In this document: positions 24,689 through 34,349 of the stretch, piece by piece | Position numbering within the stretch: the stretch's first letter is position 1 | Layout of the letters: each line of letters starts with the position of its first letter | DNA from: CAWDMN01 sp963803155 | GTDB lineage: Bacteria > Acidobacteriota > Terriglobia > Versatilivoradales > Versatilivoraceae | Assembly (NCBI GenBank): GCA_963803155.1 | Contig: CAWDMN010000046.1 | Coordinates: 1-64,000 of the forward strand | Reading direction: 5' to 3' | DNA length: 64,000 nucleotides | Made by a program: the position numbers and the translations under genes | Notes under the pieces: model-generated | The model's input: only the letters and a program-made list of their open reading frames with translations | Database searches by the model: none | Told to the model about the DNA's origin: nothing

Positions 24689-25660
24689 TCAACCGAGCAA
24701 GAGCCCTTGTCCTGACAACTCCGCGGCAATTTTCCAAGCAATTTCACGGGCTCTCTCCATTTCATCCGGAGGATAGGAAATTGCCGCCACCACGGGGTGC
24801 CCACCCCCGCCATACCGTTCACAAATCCTGGCCAGATTATGCTTTCTTTCGTGGGAACTCCAAGGATTCCAGCCGACGGAAATTTTCATCCGACTCGGCG
24901 TATGGAGGAGACTGACGCTGTAGTCAGCTTCGGGATGCAGATAGTATGGAATGAATTTGTTGTACCCTTCCATATCCGTCGCGCTGAGGTCGAAAAAGAT
25001 TACGCCACCACCACATCGCGCATTTTCCCGGATCAATTCAATGGTCTTCTCGTGCCCTCGCGCCAATGGCTCATATCGCTCTAAAACCGCCGGCTGAGAG
25101 GCCACCTGGCTCAAAGAATACTCCGAAAGCTGTGCAATGATTTGATGAGAGAAGCCAGGCTCCTTGTTGGCCTCAAGGACCGCCATCAGCCGCTGCGCCG
25201 GCGCTTGCATTTCCACCGCCGTGTGGGCATCCTTGTACAAGGCCCCATCGATGATGTCCGCCCAATAGACTAGCTCCTCCAACATGGGACAATGAAAATT
25301 AAACTTCTCCCGCGTGAGGGTGGCAATAAATTTGGTGCAGGATTTATAAGTAGGATCGTAGAACTTTTTCCCGGTCAGATCCTGCCGGAAATGCTGTTCG
25401 TCCTGGGGTGTCAAAAAAGCGCTGTAATGATGATCGAACCACCAAGTCAGACGGTCCGAACTGGAGTATTTGAAATCCACGATCGCGTTCTCGTCTCCCT
25501 GAAACAGCTCGGAGTGAAACTGTTGTCCCGCCTGATGGGCCAGCCCCTGCAAAGAAAATGAGACATTGGAATCAATCTTGTCGTGATAAAAACGGCGAAA
25601 TACCGCGGCTGCTGAAGCTCCGTCGAAACAGTTGTCATGAAATAGAATGTTTACCCGCAT
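24689..25660 (-). CDS. DHH superfamily phosphoesterase, 323 aa
   Basis: The N-terminus MRVNILFHDNCFDGASAAAV has the first acidic motif (HDNCFDG), followed by VDFKYSS, the namesake DHH in TWWFDHHYSAF and a later ADIIDGA. The C-terminal DHHA1-type motif is ERYGGGGHPVVAAI. The family includes RecJ-like nucleases, NrnA oligoribonucleases and c-di-nucleotide phosphodiesterases; this single-domain form most resembles an uncharacterised phosphohydrolase branch. The start at 25660 is preceded by GAAGAG. It probably acts in the cytoplasm. Its neighbours suggest no pathway. Confidence 0.8.
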   Translation of the reverse strand: MRVNILFHDNCFDGASAAAVFRRFYHDKIDSNVSFSLQGLAHQAGQQFHSELFQGDENAIVDFKYSSSDRLTWWFDHHYSAFLTPQDEQHFRQDLTGKKFYDPTYKSCTKFIATLTREKFNFHCPMLEELVYWADIIDGALYKDAHTAVEMQAPAQRLMAVLEANKEPGFSHQIIAQLSEYSLSQVASQPAVLERYEPLARGHEKTIELIRENARCGGGVIFFDLSATDMEGYNKFIPYYLHPEADYSVSLLHTPSRMKISVGWNPWSSHERKHNLARICERYGGGGHPVVAAISYPPDEMERAREIAWKIAAELSGQGLLLG

Positions 25661-25748
25661 GTGTGCTCTTCGTCGCGTCTCCAAAGAACGGCGCCAAAAT
25701 ATGAACTTAATAAAATGAGAGAAGATTCAAGAGAAAGCAACTAAAAAA

Positions 25749-26930
25749 TTATAGCGGGAGTCCTCCGGCCTTGAAATGCCGTTGAGGAAACACACTCAAC
25801 AAAAAGGCCAGCAACATGAACAATCCTCCCGTCAAATAAGGATATTCAAAACCCAGCTGATCATAAATGAGACCTCCCCACGCTGGCCCCAGAATCCGCC
25901 CTAAACTGGCCATGGATTGGGAAACACCGAGGACTCCCCCTTGATCCGCGGCGTTAGCCGTTCGCGAAATCAGACTAGCCAGAGAAGGGTTCGAAACCCC
26001 ATGCCCAAAAGTCAGCGGCAAAAGTCCAATGAGCAACCAGCCCACATTCGGCCAGAAAGGAAGCAAACCAAGGCTGAATACCAAGCAGAGCAGTCCGGCC
26101 GAAACCAACCGAAGCTCTCCGAATCTTTTCACCAGACGTCCAATCAAGCCACCCTGCATTACGGTGATCAAAATCCCAATATAGGCGAACAGGTAACCAT
26201 TATGCCGGGCATCCAGATGATACTTGCGTGCCGTCATCAAGGCAAAAGTGCCTTCCAGATTGGCGAACGCAAAGGTGGAGAGGAAAAACAGCACCAGATA
26301 AATACGCAGCTTGGGTTGTGCCAGGGCAAGCCGCAAACGAGACCAATTGAGCCCTCGCTCGGGCCGGGTAGAAGCCACTCCCGGCTTCAATGATTCGGGC
26401 ACCAGCAGCAGGGCCGCCAGAAAATTAGCCAAAGCCAAGCCAGAAGCAAAGAAGGCCGGGACACGATATCCCCACTGACTTAAAATTCCTCCAATGGCGG
26501 GACCGAAAATGAATCCCAAACCATAGGCCGCGCCGATGATGCCCATCCCCTTGGCGCGATTTTCGGGGCCGGTAGAGTCCGCAATGTAGGCTTGGGCCGT
26601 GGAAATATTTGCGCCACAAATCCCCGCAAAAAGCCGGGACGCCAACAATATCCAGAGCGAATCCGCCAAGCCAAATATGAGATAAGAAATCGAAGATCCA
26701 AGCAATCCCAACAAGATAATGGGCCGACGGCCGATCCGATCGGATAGGCGCCCCCACAAGGGCGCAAAGAGAAACTGCATCAAGGAAAAAGAGGTAAAAA
26801 GCAATCCCACGATCAATGCGTTAGCGCCCAGATTTTTGGCGTAAAAAGGAAGAAGTGGGAGAAGAATGCCAAACCCGATCAGATCAATAAATACGGTAAA
26901 AAATATAATGAGGAGAGGTGATTTTTTCAT
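25749..26930 (-). CDS. MFS transporter (TetA-like drug:H+ antiporter type), 393 aa
   Basis: Twelve hydrophobic segments are present, with motif A between helices 2 and 3 (LWGRLSDRIGRRPIILLG) and a TetA-like N-terminus (FFTVFIDLIGFGILLPLLPF). The helix 4-5 region has ANISTAQAYIADSTGPENRA, also as in TetA-type proteins. It probably extrudes a drug or metabolite; the substrate is unknown. The Shine-Dalgarno-like AGAGGA is about 15 bases upstream, so initiation may be weak. Confidence 0.88.
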   Translation of the reverse strand: MKKSPLLIIFFTVFIDLIGFGILLPLLPFYAKNLGANALIVGLLFTSFSLMQFLFAPLWGRLSDRIGRRPIILLGLLGSSISYLIFGLADSLWILLASRLFAGICGANISTAQAYIADSTGPENRAKGMGIIGAAYGLGFIFGPAIGGILSQWGYRVPAFFASGLALANFLAALLLVPESLKPGVASTRPERGLNWSRLRLALAQPKLRIYLVLFFLSTFAFANLEGTFALMTARKYHLDARHNGYLFAYIGILITVMQGGLIGRLVKRFGELRLVSAGLLCLVFSLGLLPFWPNVGWLLIGLLPLTFGHGVSNPSLASLISRTANAADQGGVLGVSQSMASLGRILGPAWGGLIYDQLGFEYPYLTGGLFMLLAFLLSVFPQRHFKAGGLPL

Positions 26931-27484
26931 TTGGCAGTGCCAGATCCTCTAAGGGAATCGCCTTGGTCAATTGAACGGACAGGCCCTCGAGCTTTCGAGA
27001 AGCAAGATGAAAAACGTTCAATTTAACAGATCTTGCCCCGCCCGTCCAAAAATATTCTTACTTAAGCACACTGTGGGGGCATAGCACCTCCACGTCCCCC
27101 GAAAAACCCAATAGATATCCCTTCCGCTCTGAAGTAGAATAAATGGCCGGCTGATTTCTTCTGAGATATCGAGGCGTTAGATTGGCACGCACCTCTGGAG
27201 ATCCGCCGCCGGAACAATTAAAACCATAAGTCCTGATTGTCGGCTGTCTTGAGTCATTGAGAGTTGCCTTTGGGCGGCTGTGTTATAACCTGAGCCGGCA
27301 AGGCATCCCTCCCGAGATGGGAAGCCGCGATCGATGTTCAGCCGCACGATCCAAACGAGAAAAGTCGCCGCCGCCCCGTTTTGTAGAGATGCTTTATCAA
27401 CAGCGAAAAAGCTCTGGTGGGGACACCGGCGCCGCAATTGAAAATAATCTTTGCTTCCGTCGTCCTTTAGAGTGGAGAAACTCG
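26931..27484. other. Intergenic between divergent genes
   Basis: This is the shared upstream region of the divergent MFS and heptose-kinase/isomerase genes. Frames exist on both strands but without ribosome binding sites; the plus-strand frame upstream of 27485 is in phase with the next gene but lacks family-like sequence. Confidence 0.5.
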
Positions 27485-29017
27485 ATGCTGATTTCCGAAC
27501 TGGTCAAGACCTTTCAGGGACGGGTGATTCTGGTGACCGGCGACACCTATATTGACCGCGAGATTTACGGTCAAGTCGAGCGGCTGGCGCCAGAAGCTCC
27601 CGTCCCAGTTGTCAAAGCCTCCCGCAAAAGGTCGTTGCCGGCAGGAGCCGCCAATGTGGCCAAGAACATTGCCAGCTTAGGTGGGGAGCCGCTCTTATTC
27701 GGCCGCTTCGGCAACGATTCCGCCAGCCGGGAAATCCTATCATTGCTGGAAAGCGACGAGATCAAGGTCTCTCGCCCTTCCGCTGATGCAATTTCTCTTT
27801 TGCCGGAGCGTTTCCGTATCTTTGCGGCTAATCAGCAAATCATCCAATTGTTGCGCAAGGCAGTGATGCCGGAGGTCCATGACGTCGAGGAAACACTGGC
27901 GGATTTCTTGGCGGCGTGTGGCAACATTTCCGCGGTGGTGGTTTACGATCAAGGTTATGGCGCGGTTACTCCTGATCTTTTGAAGGCCATTCGTGCCAAG
28001 GTTTCCGTGGAATCCTGCCAGCTCATCATTGATGCACACCCTCCGCACGTTAGCTGGTACGGAGAGGCCGGCCTTTTCACTTTCAACGCGGAGGAGTCTC
28101 TCGAAGCAGCCCGGATGCTCGGATTTACCCCCTCTTCCACCAGCGAGGCGGGAAAGGTCCTGAGCCGGCAGCTAAAAAGCGATGTGATCATTACCGAGGG
28201 AGGCAAAGGAATCGCCGTGTTCCCGCGCGGGGAATCCGGTTTTCAAATTCCCGCGGCCAAAGTCGCCTTGGCCGACCGGGCGGGCGCCGGAGATAGTGTC
28301 ACCGCTGTCCTGGCTCTGGGACTGGCATCCGGAGCCAATCTTCGCGCCACGGTGGAACTGGCCAACAAGGCAGCCGGCATCGTCGTCGCCAAACCCGGCA
28401 TTGCCTACGTCAAACCTGAAGAGTTGGTGGATCTTTTCAAACATGAAATCAGCGGCATCCTGCTGGAAAGCGCCCAGGTGAAGAAGCTCCTCATAGAAGA
28501 GCAGCTCCCGGCAATCGAGTCATTGGTAAAAGCAATCATCCGGACATATCAGACCGACAAAAAAGTTTGTGCCTTCGGCAATGGCGGCAGCGCCGCTGAC
28601 GCGAACCACCTGATTAGCGAGTTGGTGGGGCGTTTCCTAATCGAGCGGAAGGGCCTTCCCGCCCTCTCTTTTTCAACCAATGAAATTTTGATGACCTCGA
28701 TTGCCAACGATTATGGCTACGAAAACACTTTTGCCCGGCAAGTGGAAGCTTTTGTCCGGAAGGGTGATTTGGTAGTGGCTTTTTCCACCAGCGGCAAATC
28801 GCCCAATGTCATCAAAGCCCTGGAAGCGGCTCGTGAAAAGGGGGCCACCACGGCGGGCTTCACTGGGCGGGCGGGCGGATTGTTCCCCGAGAAGTGCGAC
28901 ATTTGCATTCAGGTCCCCTCCGACAGCACACCGCGAATTCAGGAATCTCACCTGGCGGTGGTCCACATTATTTGCGAATTATTGGAGAAGGAACTGGCCA
29001 GCACACCTGGGGCATGA
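27485..29017 (+). CDS. Fusion: heptose-7-phosphate kinase (PfkB/HldA type) plus GmhA-like isomerase, 510 aa
   Basis: Residues about 1-315 form a ribokinase-fold domain of the HldE kinase type: VTGDTYIDREIYGQ, RLAPEAPVPVV, PAGAANVAKNIASLGG and the ATP/anion-hole motif RAGAGDS (266-271). Residues about 325-505 form a SIS domain of the GmhA type: AFGNGGSAADANHLISEL (His375, Glu379), FSTSGKSPNV and TPRIQESHLA (Gln486, His489), which match the zinc and catalytic positions of GmhA. GmhA makes D-glycero-D-manno-heptose 7-phosphate from sedoheptulose 7-phosphate and HldE kinase phosphorylates it at C1, so the fusion joins consecutive steps of ADP-heptose synthesis. GGAG precedes the ATG at 27485. Confidence 0.88.
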   Translation: MLISELVKTFQGRVILVTGDTYIDREIYGQVERLAPEAPVPVVKASRKRSLPAGAANVAKNIASLGGEPLLFGRFGNDSASREILSLLESDEIKVSRPSADAISLLPERFRIFAANQQIIQLLRKAVMPEVHDVEETLADFLAACGNISAVVVYDQGYGAVTPDLLKAIRAKVSVESCQLIIDAHPPHVSWYGEAGLFTFNAEESLEAARMLGFTPSSTSEAGKVLSRQLKSDVIITEGGKGIAVFPRGESGFQIPAAKVALADRAGAGDSVTAVLALGLASGANLRATVELANKAAGIVVAKPGIAYVKPEELVDLFKHEISGILLESAQVKKLLIEEQLPAIESLVKAIIRTYQTDKKVCAFGNGGSAADANHLISELVGRFLIERKGLPALSFSTNEILMTSIANDYGYENTFARQVEAFVRKGDLVVAFSTSGKSPNVIKALEAAREKGATTAGFTGRAGGLFPEKCDICIQVPSDSTPRIQESHLAVVHIICELLEKELASTPGA

Positions 29018-29167
29018 TGGACCCAAACTATTGACTTATGGAACCGCAAAATTTGTCTGTGAAGCACGGTGGAGAGTTCCCGATTTTCCACCCAATGGAT
29101 GTGTCCCGCCTGAAGAAGGGAATATTCATTAGCGCCTTGGGCAAACGAACATATATAGGGGAGTCGG

Positions 29168-30178
29168 ATGACTGAAATGTCACACACTTTCGATGCTGAG
29201 ACACGGAAACGTTGCCTTGAACTCCTGGATCGATTTCCCATTTGCAATCTTCTCGTCGTGGGAGATTTGATGTTGGATATTTATCTGGAGGGCAAACCAG
29301 CGGGAGTGGCCGATGAAGCTCCGGTTCCGCTTCTGGAAATTCGCCAGAGCCATGCTCAACCGGGAGGAGCCGCGAATGTGGCAGCCAACTTATCAGCGTT
29401 GGGCGCCAGGACCGTGTTGTTGGGAGGCGCTGGAGACGATGAAGCTGGAGTCACTTTAAAGCAGTTGTTGCAATCCCGCCACATGATGCTTCACCCGCTC
29501 GGGTGGGAGCGCGAGACCACTCAGAAGACCCGAATTTTATCCGGAACGCATTATTATCTTCGCTTAGACCAGGAAGATTCCAGCCCTTTGCCGGACACAA
29601 CCAACCAGCGCCTGATCCAAGCCTTGGAAGAATTGATTCCGGCGGTGGATGCCGTGGTGGTGTCCGATTATGCCAAGGGGATCATCAACCCTGCCACTGC
29701 CGCTGCTCTTGAAGAAACGGCGGCCAGATGTCAAAAACCGGTCTACGCGGATATTAAGCCAGCCAATATCTCACTTTGGAAGAAGATGGATCTTCTGACC
29801 CCTAATCGACGGGAGGCCTTTAGCATGCTTGAGCGGCCAGGTGGGCACCCAACAGAGCCTCTCCACAGTGAAACATTGGCTCGTGAATTGAAGAAACGGA
29901 TCGGTGGTTCCTTATTGTTGAAACTCTCTGAAGAGGGAATGCTCGCAGTTGATCAACAAGGAGTGCTCACAGCCTTTCCAGCCTTTTGCAAAAATCCCGC
30001 CAACACCACCGGAGCAGGCGACACTGTCCTGGCCGTGGCCTCAGCTGCCCTCAGCTGTCGGGCAACGCTGGCCGAGGCCGGTTGGCTGGCCAGCCTGGCA
30101 GCTTCCATCGCCGTCTCCAGACCAGATACTCATCCGGTAACCATTCCGGAATTGCGGCAAGCCCTCCCCGGAAAATAG
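29168..30178 (+). CDS. Heptose-7-phosphate kinase-like PfkB family kinase (HldE N-terminal type), 336 aa
   Basis: The sequence follows the kinase half of HldE: LLVVGDLMLDIYLEG, ADEAPVPLLEIRQ, PGGAANVAANLSALGARTVL, VVSDYAKGIIN, LLTPNRREAF and NTTGAGDTVLAVAS (catalytic Asp285). No adenylyltransferase domain follows. It sits 150 bases behind the kinase/isomerase fusion, so the two kinases may act in one pathway or on different anomers. GGGGAG lies before the ATG. No hldC or gmhB is seen in the window. Confidence 0.85.
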   Translation: MTEMSHTFDAETRKRCLELLDRFPICNLLVVGDLMLDIYLEGKPAGVADEAPVPLLEIRQSHAQPGGAANVAANLSALGARTVLLGGAGDDEAGVTLKQLLQSRHMMLHPLGWERETTQKTRILSGTHYYLRLDQEDSSPLPDTTNQRLIQALEELIPAVDAVVVSDYAKGIINPATAAALEETAARCQKPVYADIKPANISLWKKMDLLTPNRREAFSMLERPGGHPTEPLHSETLARELKKRIGGSLLLKLSEEGMLAVDQQGVLTAFPAFCKNPANTTGAGDTVLAVASAALSCRATLAEAGWLASLAASIAVSRPDTHPVTIPELRQALPGK

Positions 30179-30385
30179 CGTGGATGGAGGCGGGGCACCC
30201 CCGCCCCGTCTGAGTTAACCAAGACGGCCTGAGGGCAGGCCGCCTCCATTATCCCATTTTCATCGTCTTGTAGTGACAGCCTAAGACCTCACAGGTCTTG
30301 AAGACCTGTGAGGTCTAGGGATTATCATCCTCGTGTTGTGCCAGCCGGGCTGGCATTTTTAGCTCCTGTGAAAATCCCCGCCGTG
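30178..30385 (+). repeat. Interspersed repeat B, copy 1
   Basis: The unit begins AGCGTGGATGGAGGCGGGG, has the inner palindrome GGCCTGAGGGCAGGCC, closes with CCGCCTCCAT, and is followed by a long perfect hairpin (AGACCTCACAGGTCT with its complement, 30284-30316) and a TGCCAGCCGGGCTGGCA hairpin. It matches 32243-32497 directly, and 54978-55121 and 61958-62106 in reverse. Confidence 0.8.
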
Positions 30386-30406
30386 CAGCACATCCAAGAT
30401 AATTGT

Positions 30407-31624
30407 CTACAGCATCGCCTTTAGCCGCGGGTCCGCACTCGCCTGAATGTATTCCAGATTCTTTCGGATCAGTTCATTCCGCTGCTGAACGCAGCCATAA
30501 GACCGCAAGGGATCTTCCGGTGTATTCATCACATAATCCAGAAGCTTGTCGACTGTAGTGGCAGCCACATGGCATCGAGTGTCCGATGAGGCATAATAGA
30601 TGAACACCTCCCCATTGCCGCGCGCCACTGCGCCATTACAGAAAATGACGTTGGAAACATCCCCCACGCGCTCTTCCTTATACGGCGCAATCAGGTGCCC
30701 GGCGGGGCGATGAGTCACCTTCGAGGGGTCGTGAAGGTCGCTCAGGAAGGCATAAACGGTGTAACGCAGTCCGGCCGCGGTGTTCCGCACACCATGGGCG
30801 ATATGCAGCCATCCTTTCGAAGTCTTAATCGGGGCGGGTCCTTGTCCATTCTTAACTTCTTTTATCGTATGATAGGTCTTCGCGTCGATGATTTTTTCTT
30901 CCCCTATAACCGCCGCTTCCATGGAATCGGTCAGCGCCCAGCCGATGCCTCCGCCTTTGCCGGCTTCAATAAAACTGTCTTGTGGCCGCGTATACAGCGC
31001 ATATTTTCCATGGATGAATTCAGGATGCAAAACCACGTTCCGTTGTTGCGAGGAGGCGGACTTCAAATCGGCCAAGCGCTCCCAAGTCTTAAGATTTTTT
31101 GTCCGGGCGATGCCACATTCGGCCACGGCGCTGGAGGTATCGCCCGGGAGGGCATCGGGATCTTTCCGTTCCGTGCAAAACAATCCGTAGATCCATCCAT
31201 CCTCATGTTTGACGACCCGCATGTCATAGACGTTGGTGTCCGGGTCTGGCGTCTCGGGCATCACAATCGGATAGTCCCAAAACTTAAAACCATCCACTCC
31301 GGATTTGCTTTCCGCCAGGGCGAAGAACGATTTTCGATCATTCCCTTCCACCCGCGCCACCAGCATGATTTTCCCCTCATGTTCAAAGGCGCCGGGATTG
31401 AAGACCACGTTGACTCCCATCCGCTCCATCAGGAAAGGATTGGTTTGGGGATTCAAATCGAACCGCCAATGGAGTGGCGCATGCTCCTCGGTCAAGACTG
31501 GATAAAGGAAACGGTCATAGATCCCGTTGTTCCAGCTTTCATCAACCGGATTCGGCCGGGAGATCAGAGCCCGGTGTCGTTCAATGAGTTTTTGCAGCCG
31601 GACTTCATAAAGGCTATGGCTCAT
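30407..31624 (-). CDS. GH130 glycoside phosphorylase (4-O-beta-mannosyl-glucose phosphorylase type), 405 aa
   Basis: The N-terminus (MSHSLYEVRLQKLIERHRAL) and the blocks WRFDLNPQTNPFLMERMGVN, VFNPGAFEHEGKIMLVARVE, FWDYPIVMPETPDPDTNVYD and RNVVLHPEFIHGKYALYTRP fit the GH130 five-bladed propeller of subfamily 1, whose characterised members phosphorolyse mannosyl-glucose. The Asp of NVYDMRV (134) lies at the proposed general-acid position. It has no signal peptide, so it is cytoplasmic and would act on an imported disaccharide, yielding mannose 1-phosphate. I use ATG 31624 because GAGGT lies upstream; the longer frame to 31813 runs into a repeat. Confidence 0.85.
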   Translation of the reverse strand: MSHSLYEVRLQKLIERHRALISRPNPVDESWNNGIYDRFLYPVLTEEHAPLHWRFDLNPQTNPFLMERMGVNVVFNPGAFEHEGKIMLVARVEGNDRKSFFALAESKSGVDGFKFWDYPIVMPETPDPDTNVYDMRVVKHEDGWIYGLFCTERKDPDALPGDTSSAVAECGIARTKNLKTWERLADLKSASSQQRNVVLHPEFIHGKYALYTRPQDSFIEAGKGGGIGWALTDSMEAAVIGEEKIIDAKTYHTIKEVKNGQGPAPIKTSKGWLHIAHGVRNTAAGLRYTVYAFLSDLHDPSKVTHRPAGHLIAPYKEERVGDVSNVIFCNGAVARGNGEVFIYYASSDTRCHVAATTVDKLLDYVMNTPEDPLRSYGCVQQRNELIRKNLEYIQASADPRLKAML

Positions 31625-31710
31625 GGCAGATACCTCATTAATGGAGTAAACCACGGGGAATATATAATAAGATGTGCGGGGTGTCCAACCTGAAAGTCGA
31701 CGGCGGGCGT

Positions 31711-31914
31711 TATTCAAAATGTGGCCGGATGAATCACTCGCGCCGATCGGCTGAACTACGCCATAGCCGGGAGGATAAGGTTCCCGCCAACCTAGTCTGG
31801 GCAGAGATGGCACACACGGATGACCCGTCGGGCGGAGTCCGTCTCAGCGGGAGGTTCGCCCCGTCCCACATTCCATCTTTGAAACACATTCTATCTTGGC
31901 GCACTTTGAATTAG
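31711..31914 (+). repeat. Interspersed repeat C, copy 1
   Basis: The ends are inverted (ATTCAAAATGTGGCCGGAT on the left, the complement of AATTCAAAGTGCGCCAAGAT on the right). Inside are GGCTGAACT, ATAGCCGGGAGG and GGGAGGTTCGCCCC blocks shared with copies at 38331, 42285 and 63364. It carries no frame and looks like a non-autonomous element. Confidence 0.7.
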
Positions 31915-32019
31915 GCATGCAGTGAACAACCAGAAACTAGTAGATGGTGAAACTTCCGCCCGGATATTTCGTATAATCCTAGAAGAGATGGTCGTTACCT
32001 GCACATGGAGGATTGGAAT

Positions 32020-32211
32020 ATGATAAAGTTTTTGCTATGGCTAATTCTTCTGATTCTCTGCTGGCCCCTGGCCTTGTTGGCGCTGATCCTTTATCCGTTC
32101 ATTTGGTTGCTGCTGCTTCCTTTTCGATTGGTGGGTATTGCAGTGGAGGGAGTCTTTGGATTGATCCGGGGCCTTTTTCTGCTGCCCGGGCGGATATTGG
32201 GTGGGATTTGA
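32020..32211 (+). CDS. Small membrane protein, 63 aa
   Basis: MIKFLLWLILLILCWPLALL is followed by a second hydrophobic segment (ILYPFIWLLLLPFRLVGIAV) and an amphipathic tail (VFGLIRGLFLLPGRILGGI). GGAGGATT precedes the ATG at 32020. The type is common beside metabolic genes in acidobacteria; function unknown. Confidence 0.7.
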   Translation: MIKFLLWLILLILCWPLALLALILYPFIWLLLLPFRLVGIAVEGVFGLIRGLFLLPGRILGGI

Positions 32212-32242
32212 AGGAATCTCTTTGCGAAAGCTATCTCCTAAG

Positions 32243-32497
32243 AAAATAGCGTGGATGGAGGCGGGGTGCCCCCACCCCGTCTGAGTTTGCCAAGCCTGCT
32301 GAGACGGCCTGAGGGCAGGCCGCCTCCATCATCCCGTTTTCATCCTCTTGTTGTGCCAGCACGCTGGCATGTGGAGCTCCCTAGAAAATCCCGGGGCCAG
32401 AGACCTCACAGGTCTTGGAGACCTGTGAGGTCTGGGGATTTTCATTCTCTTGTTGAGCCAGCCGTGCTGGCATGTGGAGCTCCCTAGAAAATCCCAG
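32243..32497 (+). repeat. Interspersed repeat B, copy 2
   Basis: This is the longest copy: GGATGGAGGCGGGG to CCGCCTCCAT, then GTGCCAGCACGCTGGCA, the 33-base hairpin of AGACCTCACAGGTCT and its complement (32401-32433), and the trailing block GTGGAGCTCCCTAGAAAATCCC occurring twice. It lies directly behind the small membrane-protein gene and may act in transcript ending. Confidence 0.8.
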
Positions 32498-33159
32498 TTT
32501 GGCAAAGGTGGAGCGATCACTCCGAAAATAAAAAGAGCGGCCCCACAAATGGGTTGGCACTCCCGATATCGGGATCTATGTCTCTTAGACGTCCTGATGC
32601 CCCGGCATCATAACCCTTGCCGGTACTTGGACCCGTGGTCGCCGCTCACTTTTAATATTACATCATTTTTTATCTCGTCAAAAATAAATCTCATCACTCT
32701 ACTTCGCCTATAATTGAGGATATTTCCTTGGCTAAATTGCGGGATTGCGGGAACTGGCAGTTCCAGTGACCCTGCCTTGGGCGGAAGATGCGCGCTTTCA
32801 TCGGCCGCCCGCACTCAGCGTGGTTGCGAATTTTGAAGCCGATGGACAATCGGCACGGCTTTGCGTTTGTCTTAGCATTGTTACTCTTGTGCCACTGGTT
32901 CTTGTCATCCTTATTGCGGGATGGCCGAATCTCAAGCAACCGCAAATATTCTCAAAAGCCACGCCGACACAGTAGAGTGTTCATCAAAGCCAGCCCGCAT
33001 GAGCCGCAAAAATCGATATTATGAGTCTGGTTATATATTGCCCCCCATGTCGATTCCCATAAAATGGGACGAAGTCCTGCGAGTTTTATTTTGAATCCTG
33101 CGCTTCGATTCCCTAAAATGGGCAAGGTATCGATACTTTTCAAAAGAGGAGTTTTGTTT
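32498..33159. other. Intergenic, nothing recognised
   Basis: No frame with a ribosome binding site, tRNA-like structure or terminator stands out. Near 33006 the phrase GAGCCGCAAAAATCGA resembles 51203 (GAGCCGCAAAAGTCGA), possibly a short shared remnant. Confidence 0.45.
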
Positions 33160-34041
33160 ATGACTTTTCGAATCTGGCTTTGCCTGCGGGCGCTGATCTT
33201 TTTGCTTATGGCGATGCCGCTTTCCGCGGCCCCCATCAAAGTCTTAATCATCGACGGACAATGCAATCAATATCACAAGTGTTCTGAGGGGACGATCCAG
33301 ATGAAGAAGATCCTCGAAAGCGCTGGGCTATTTAGCGTGGAAGTGCTGACTTCTCCGGCTAAAAGCCAAGACATGAGCGGTTTTAAGCCGAATTTTTCCG
33401 CCTTTAAAGCCGTGGTGCTGAATTACGATGGAGATCCCTGGGCGGCAGAGACCCAATCAGCCTTTGTGAAGTACATGCAGAACGGTGGCGGATTGGTTGT
33501 GGTCCATTCCGCTGACAATGCCTTTGCCGGCTGGAAAGAGTTCAATGAAATGATTGCGATTGGCGGCTGGGGTGGGAGAACCGAGAACTCCGGACCCTAT
33601 CTGCGTTTTCGTGATGGCAAGTGGATTCCCCTGAATATGCCTGGCCCCAGCGGGAGTCACGGCAGACCTTTCTCCTATATCGTCAAAACCAGGGAACCAC
33701 AACACTCGATCATGAAGGGATTGCCCAATGCCTGGATGCATGTGCCTGACGAACTCTACGACCGGATGCGCGGCCCATTGAAAAATGTCTCCGTACTCGC
33801 TTCCGCCATGACCGACTCCAAGACGGGCGGCTCTGGTGAAGAAGAACCGGTTTTGCTGGCCATTGCTTACGGCAAAGGGCGCATCTTCCACTCCGTCATG
33901 GGGCATGGGGCGGCGGAAATGAAGTGCGTCGGCTTTATCACTACCTTGCAGCGAGGCACGGAATGGGCTGCCACCGGCAAAGTGACCCAAAAGGTTCCGG
34001 CTGATTTTCCTAGCGCAACCAAAACAGCGGTCAGAGAGTGA
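33160..34041 (+). CDS. Secreted ThuA-like domain protein, 293 aa
   Basis: A signal peptide (MTFRIWLCLRALIFLLMAMP, LSAA) is followed by a ThuA (glutamine-amidotransferase-like) fold: IKVLIIDGQCNQYHKC, FKAVVLNYDGDPW, YMQNGGGLVVVHSADNAFAG, EFNEMIAIGGWGGR, then EPQHSIMKGLPNAWMHVPDE and GRIFHSVMGHG. ThuA proteins are linked to trehalose or other sugar use, and secreted versions are common in acidobacteria and planctomycetes; the reaction is unknown. GAGGAG lies nine bases before the ATG. Confidence 0.85.
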   Translation: MTFRIWLCLRALIFLLMAMPLSAAPIKVLIIDGQCNQYHKCSEGTIQMKKILESAGLFSVEVLTSPAKSQDMSGFKPNFSAFKAVVLNYDGDPWAAETQSAFVKYMQNGGGLVVVHSADNAFAGWKEFNEMIAIGGWGGRTENSGPYLRFRDGKWIPLNMPGPSGSHGRPFSYIVKTREPQHSIMKGLPNAWMHVPDELYDRMRGPLKNVSVLASAMTDSKTGGSGEEEPVLLAIAYGKGRIFHSVMGHGAAEMKCVGFITTLQRGTEWAATGKVTQKVPADFPSATKTAVRE

Positions 34042-34349
34042 TGCCTTCCCCTCCGACGGAGCGGGCCGTCCCGGCCTGCTCCCGAAATATTGGGGAGTGG
34101 AATCCATCCGGGCTGTTTTTGCGGCAAGCCTTGAATCTCGAAGACTACTCATCCATCGGGATTTCAAACTTCAAATGAATCAGCTCGCAAACTATAAAAC
34201 GCCCCCGGATGTTTCATTAGCGGAACAAAAAATCTTCTTTCTCGACGATTGGACATTGCCCAACAATTGTGAGCCTGTTAAGATTTGAGAGTCTGAACAG
34301 TCTCCATCCAATTCAGCTTCAATCATTAATTAAAAGCAGGAGGCCTACG
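34042..34349. other. Intergenic, nothing recognised
   Basis: About 300 bases without a supported frame; an inverted GGAGCGGG / CCTGCTCC stretch just behind the ThuA-like gene might end its transcript but has no T-run. Confidence 0.4.

Noticed and set aside
30695..31693. Plus-strand frame of 332 codons opposite the GH130 gene
   Set aside because: Antisense shadow of a conserved enzyme gene.
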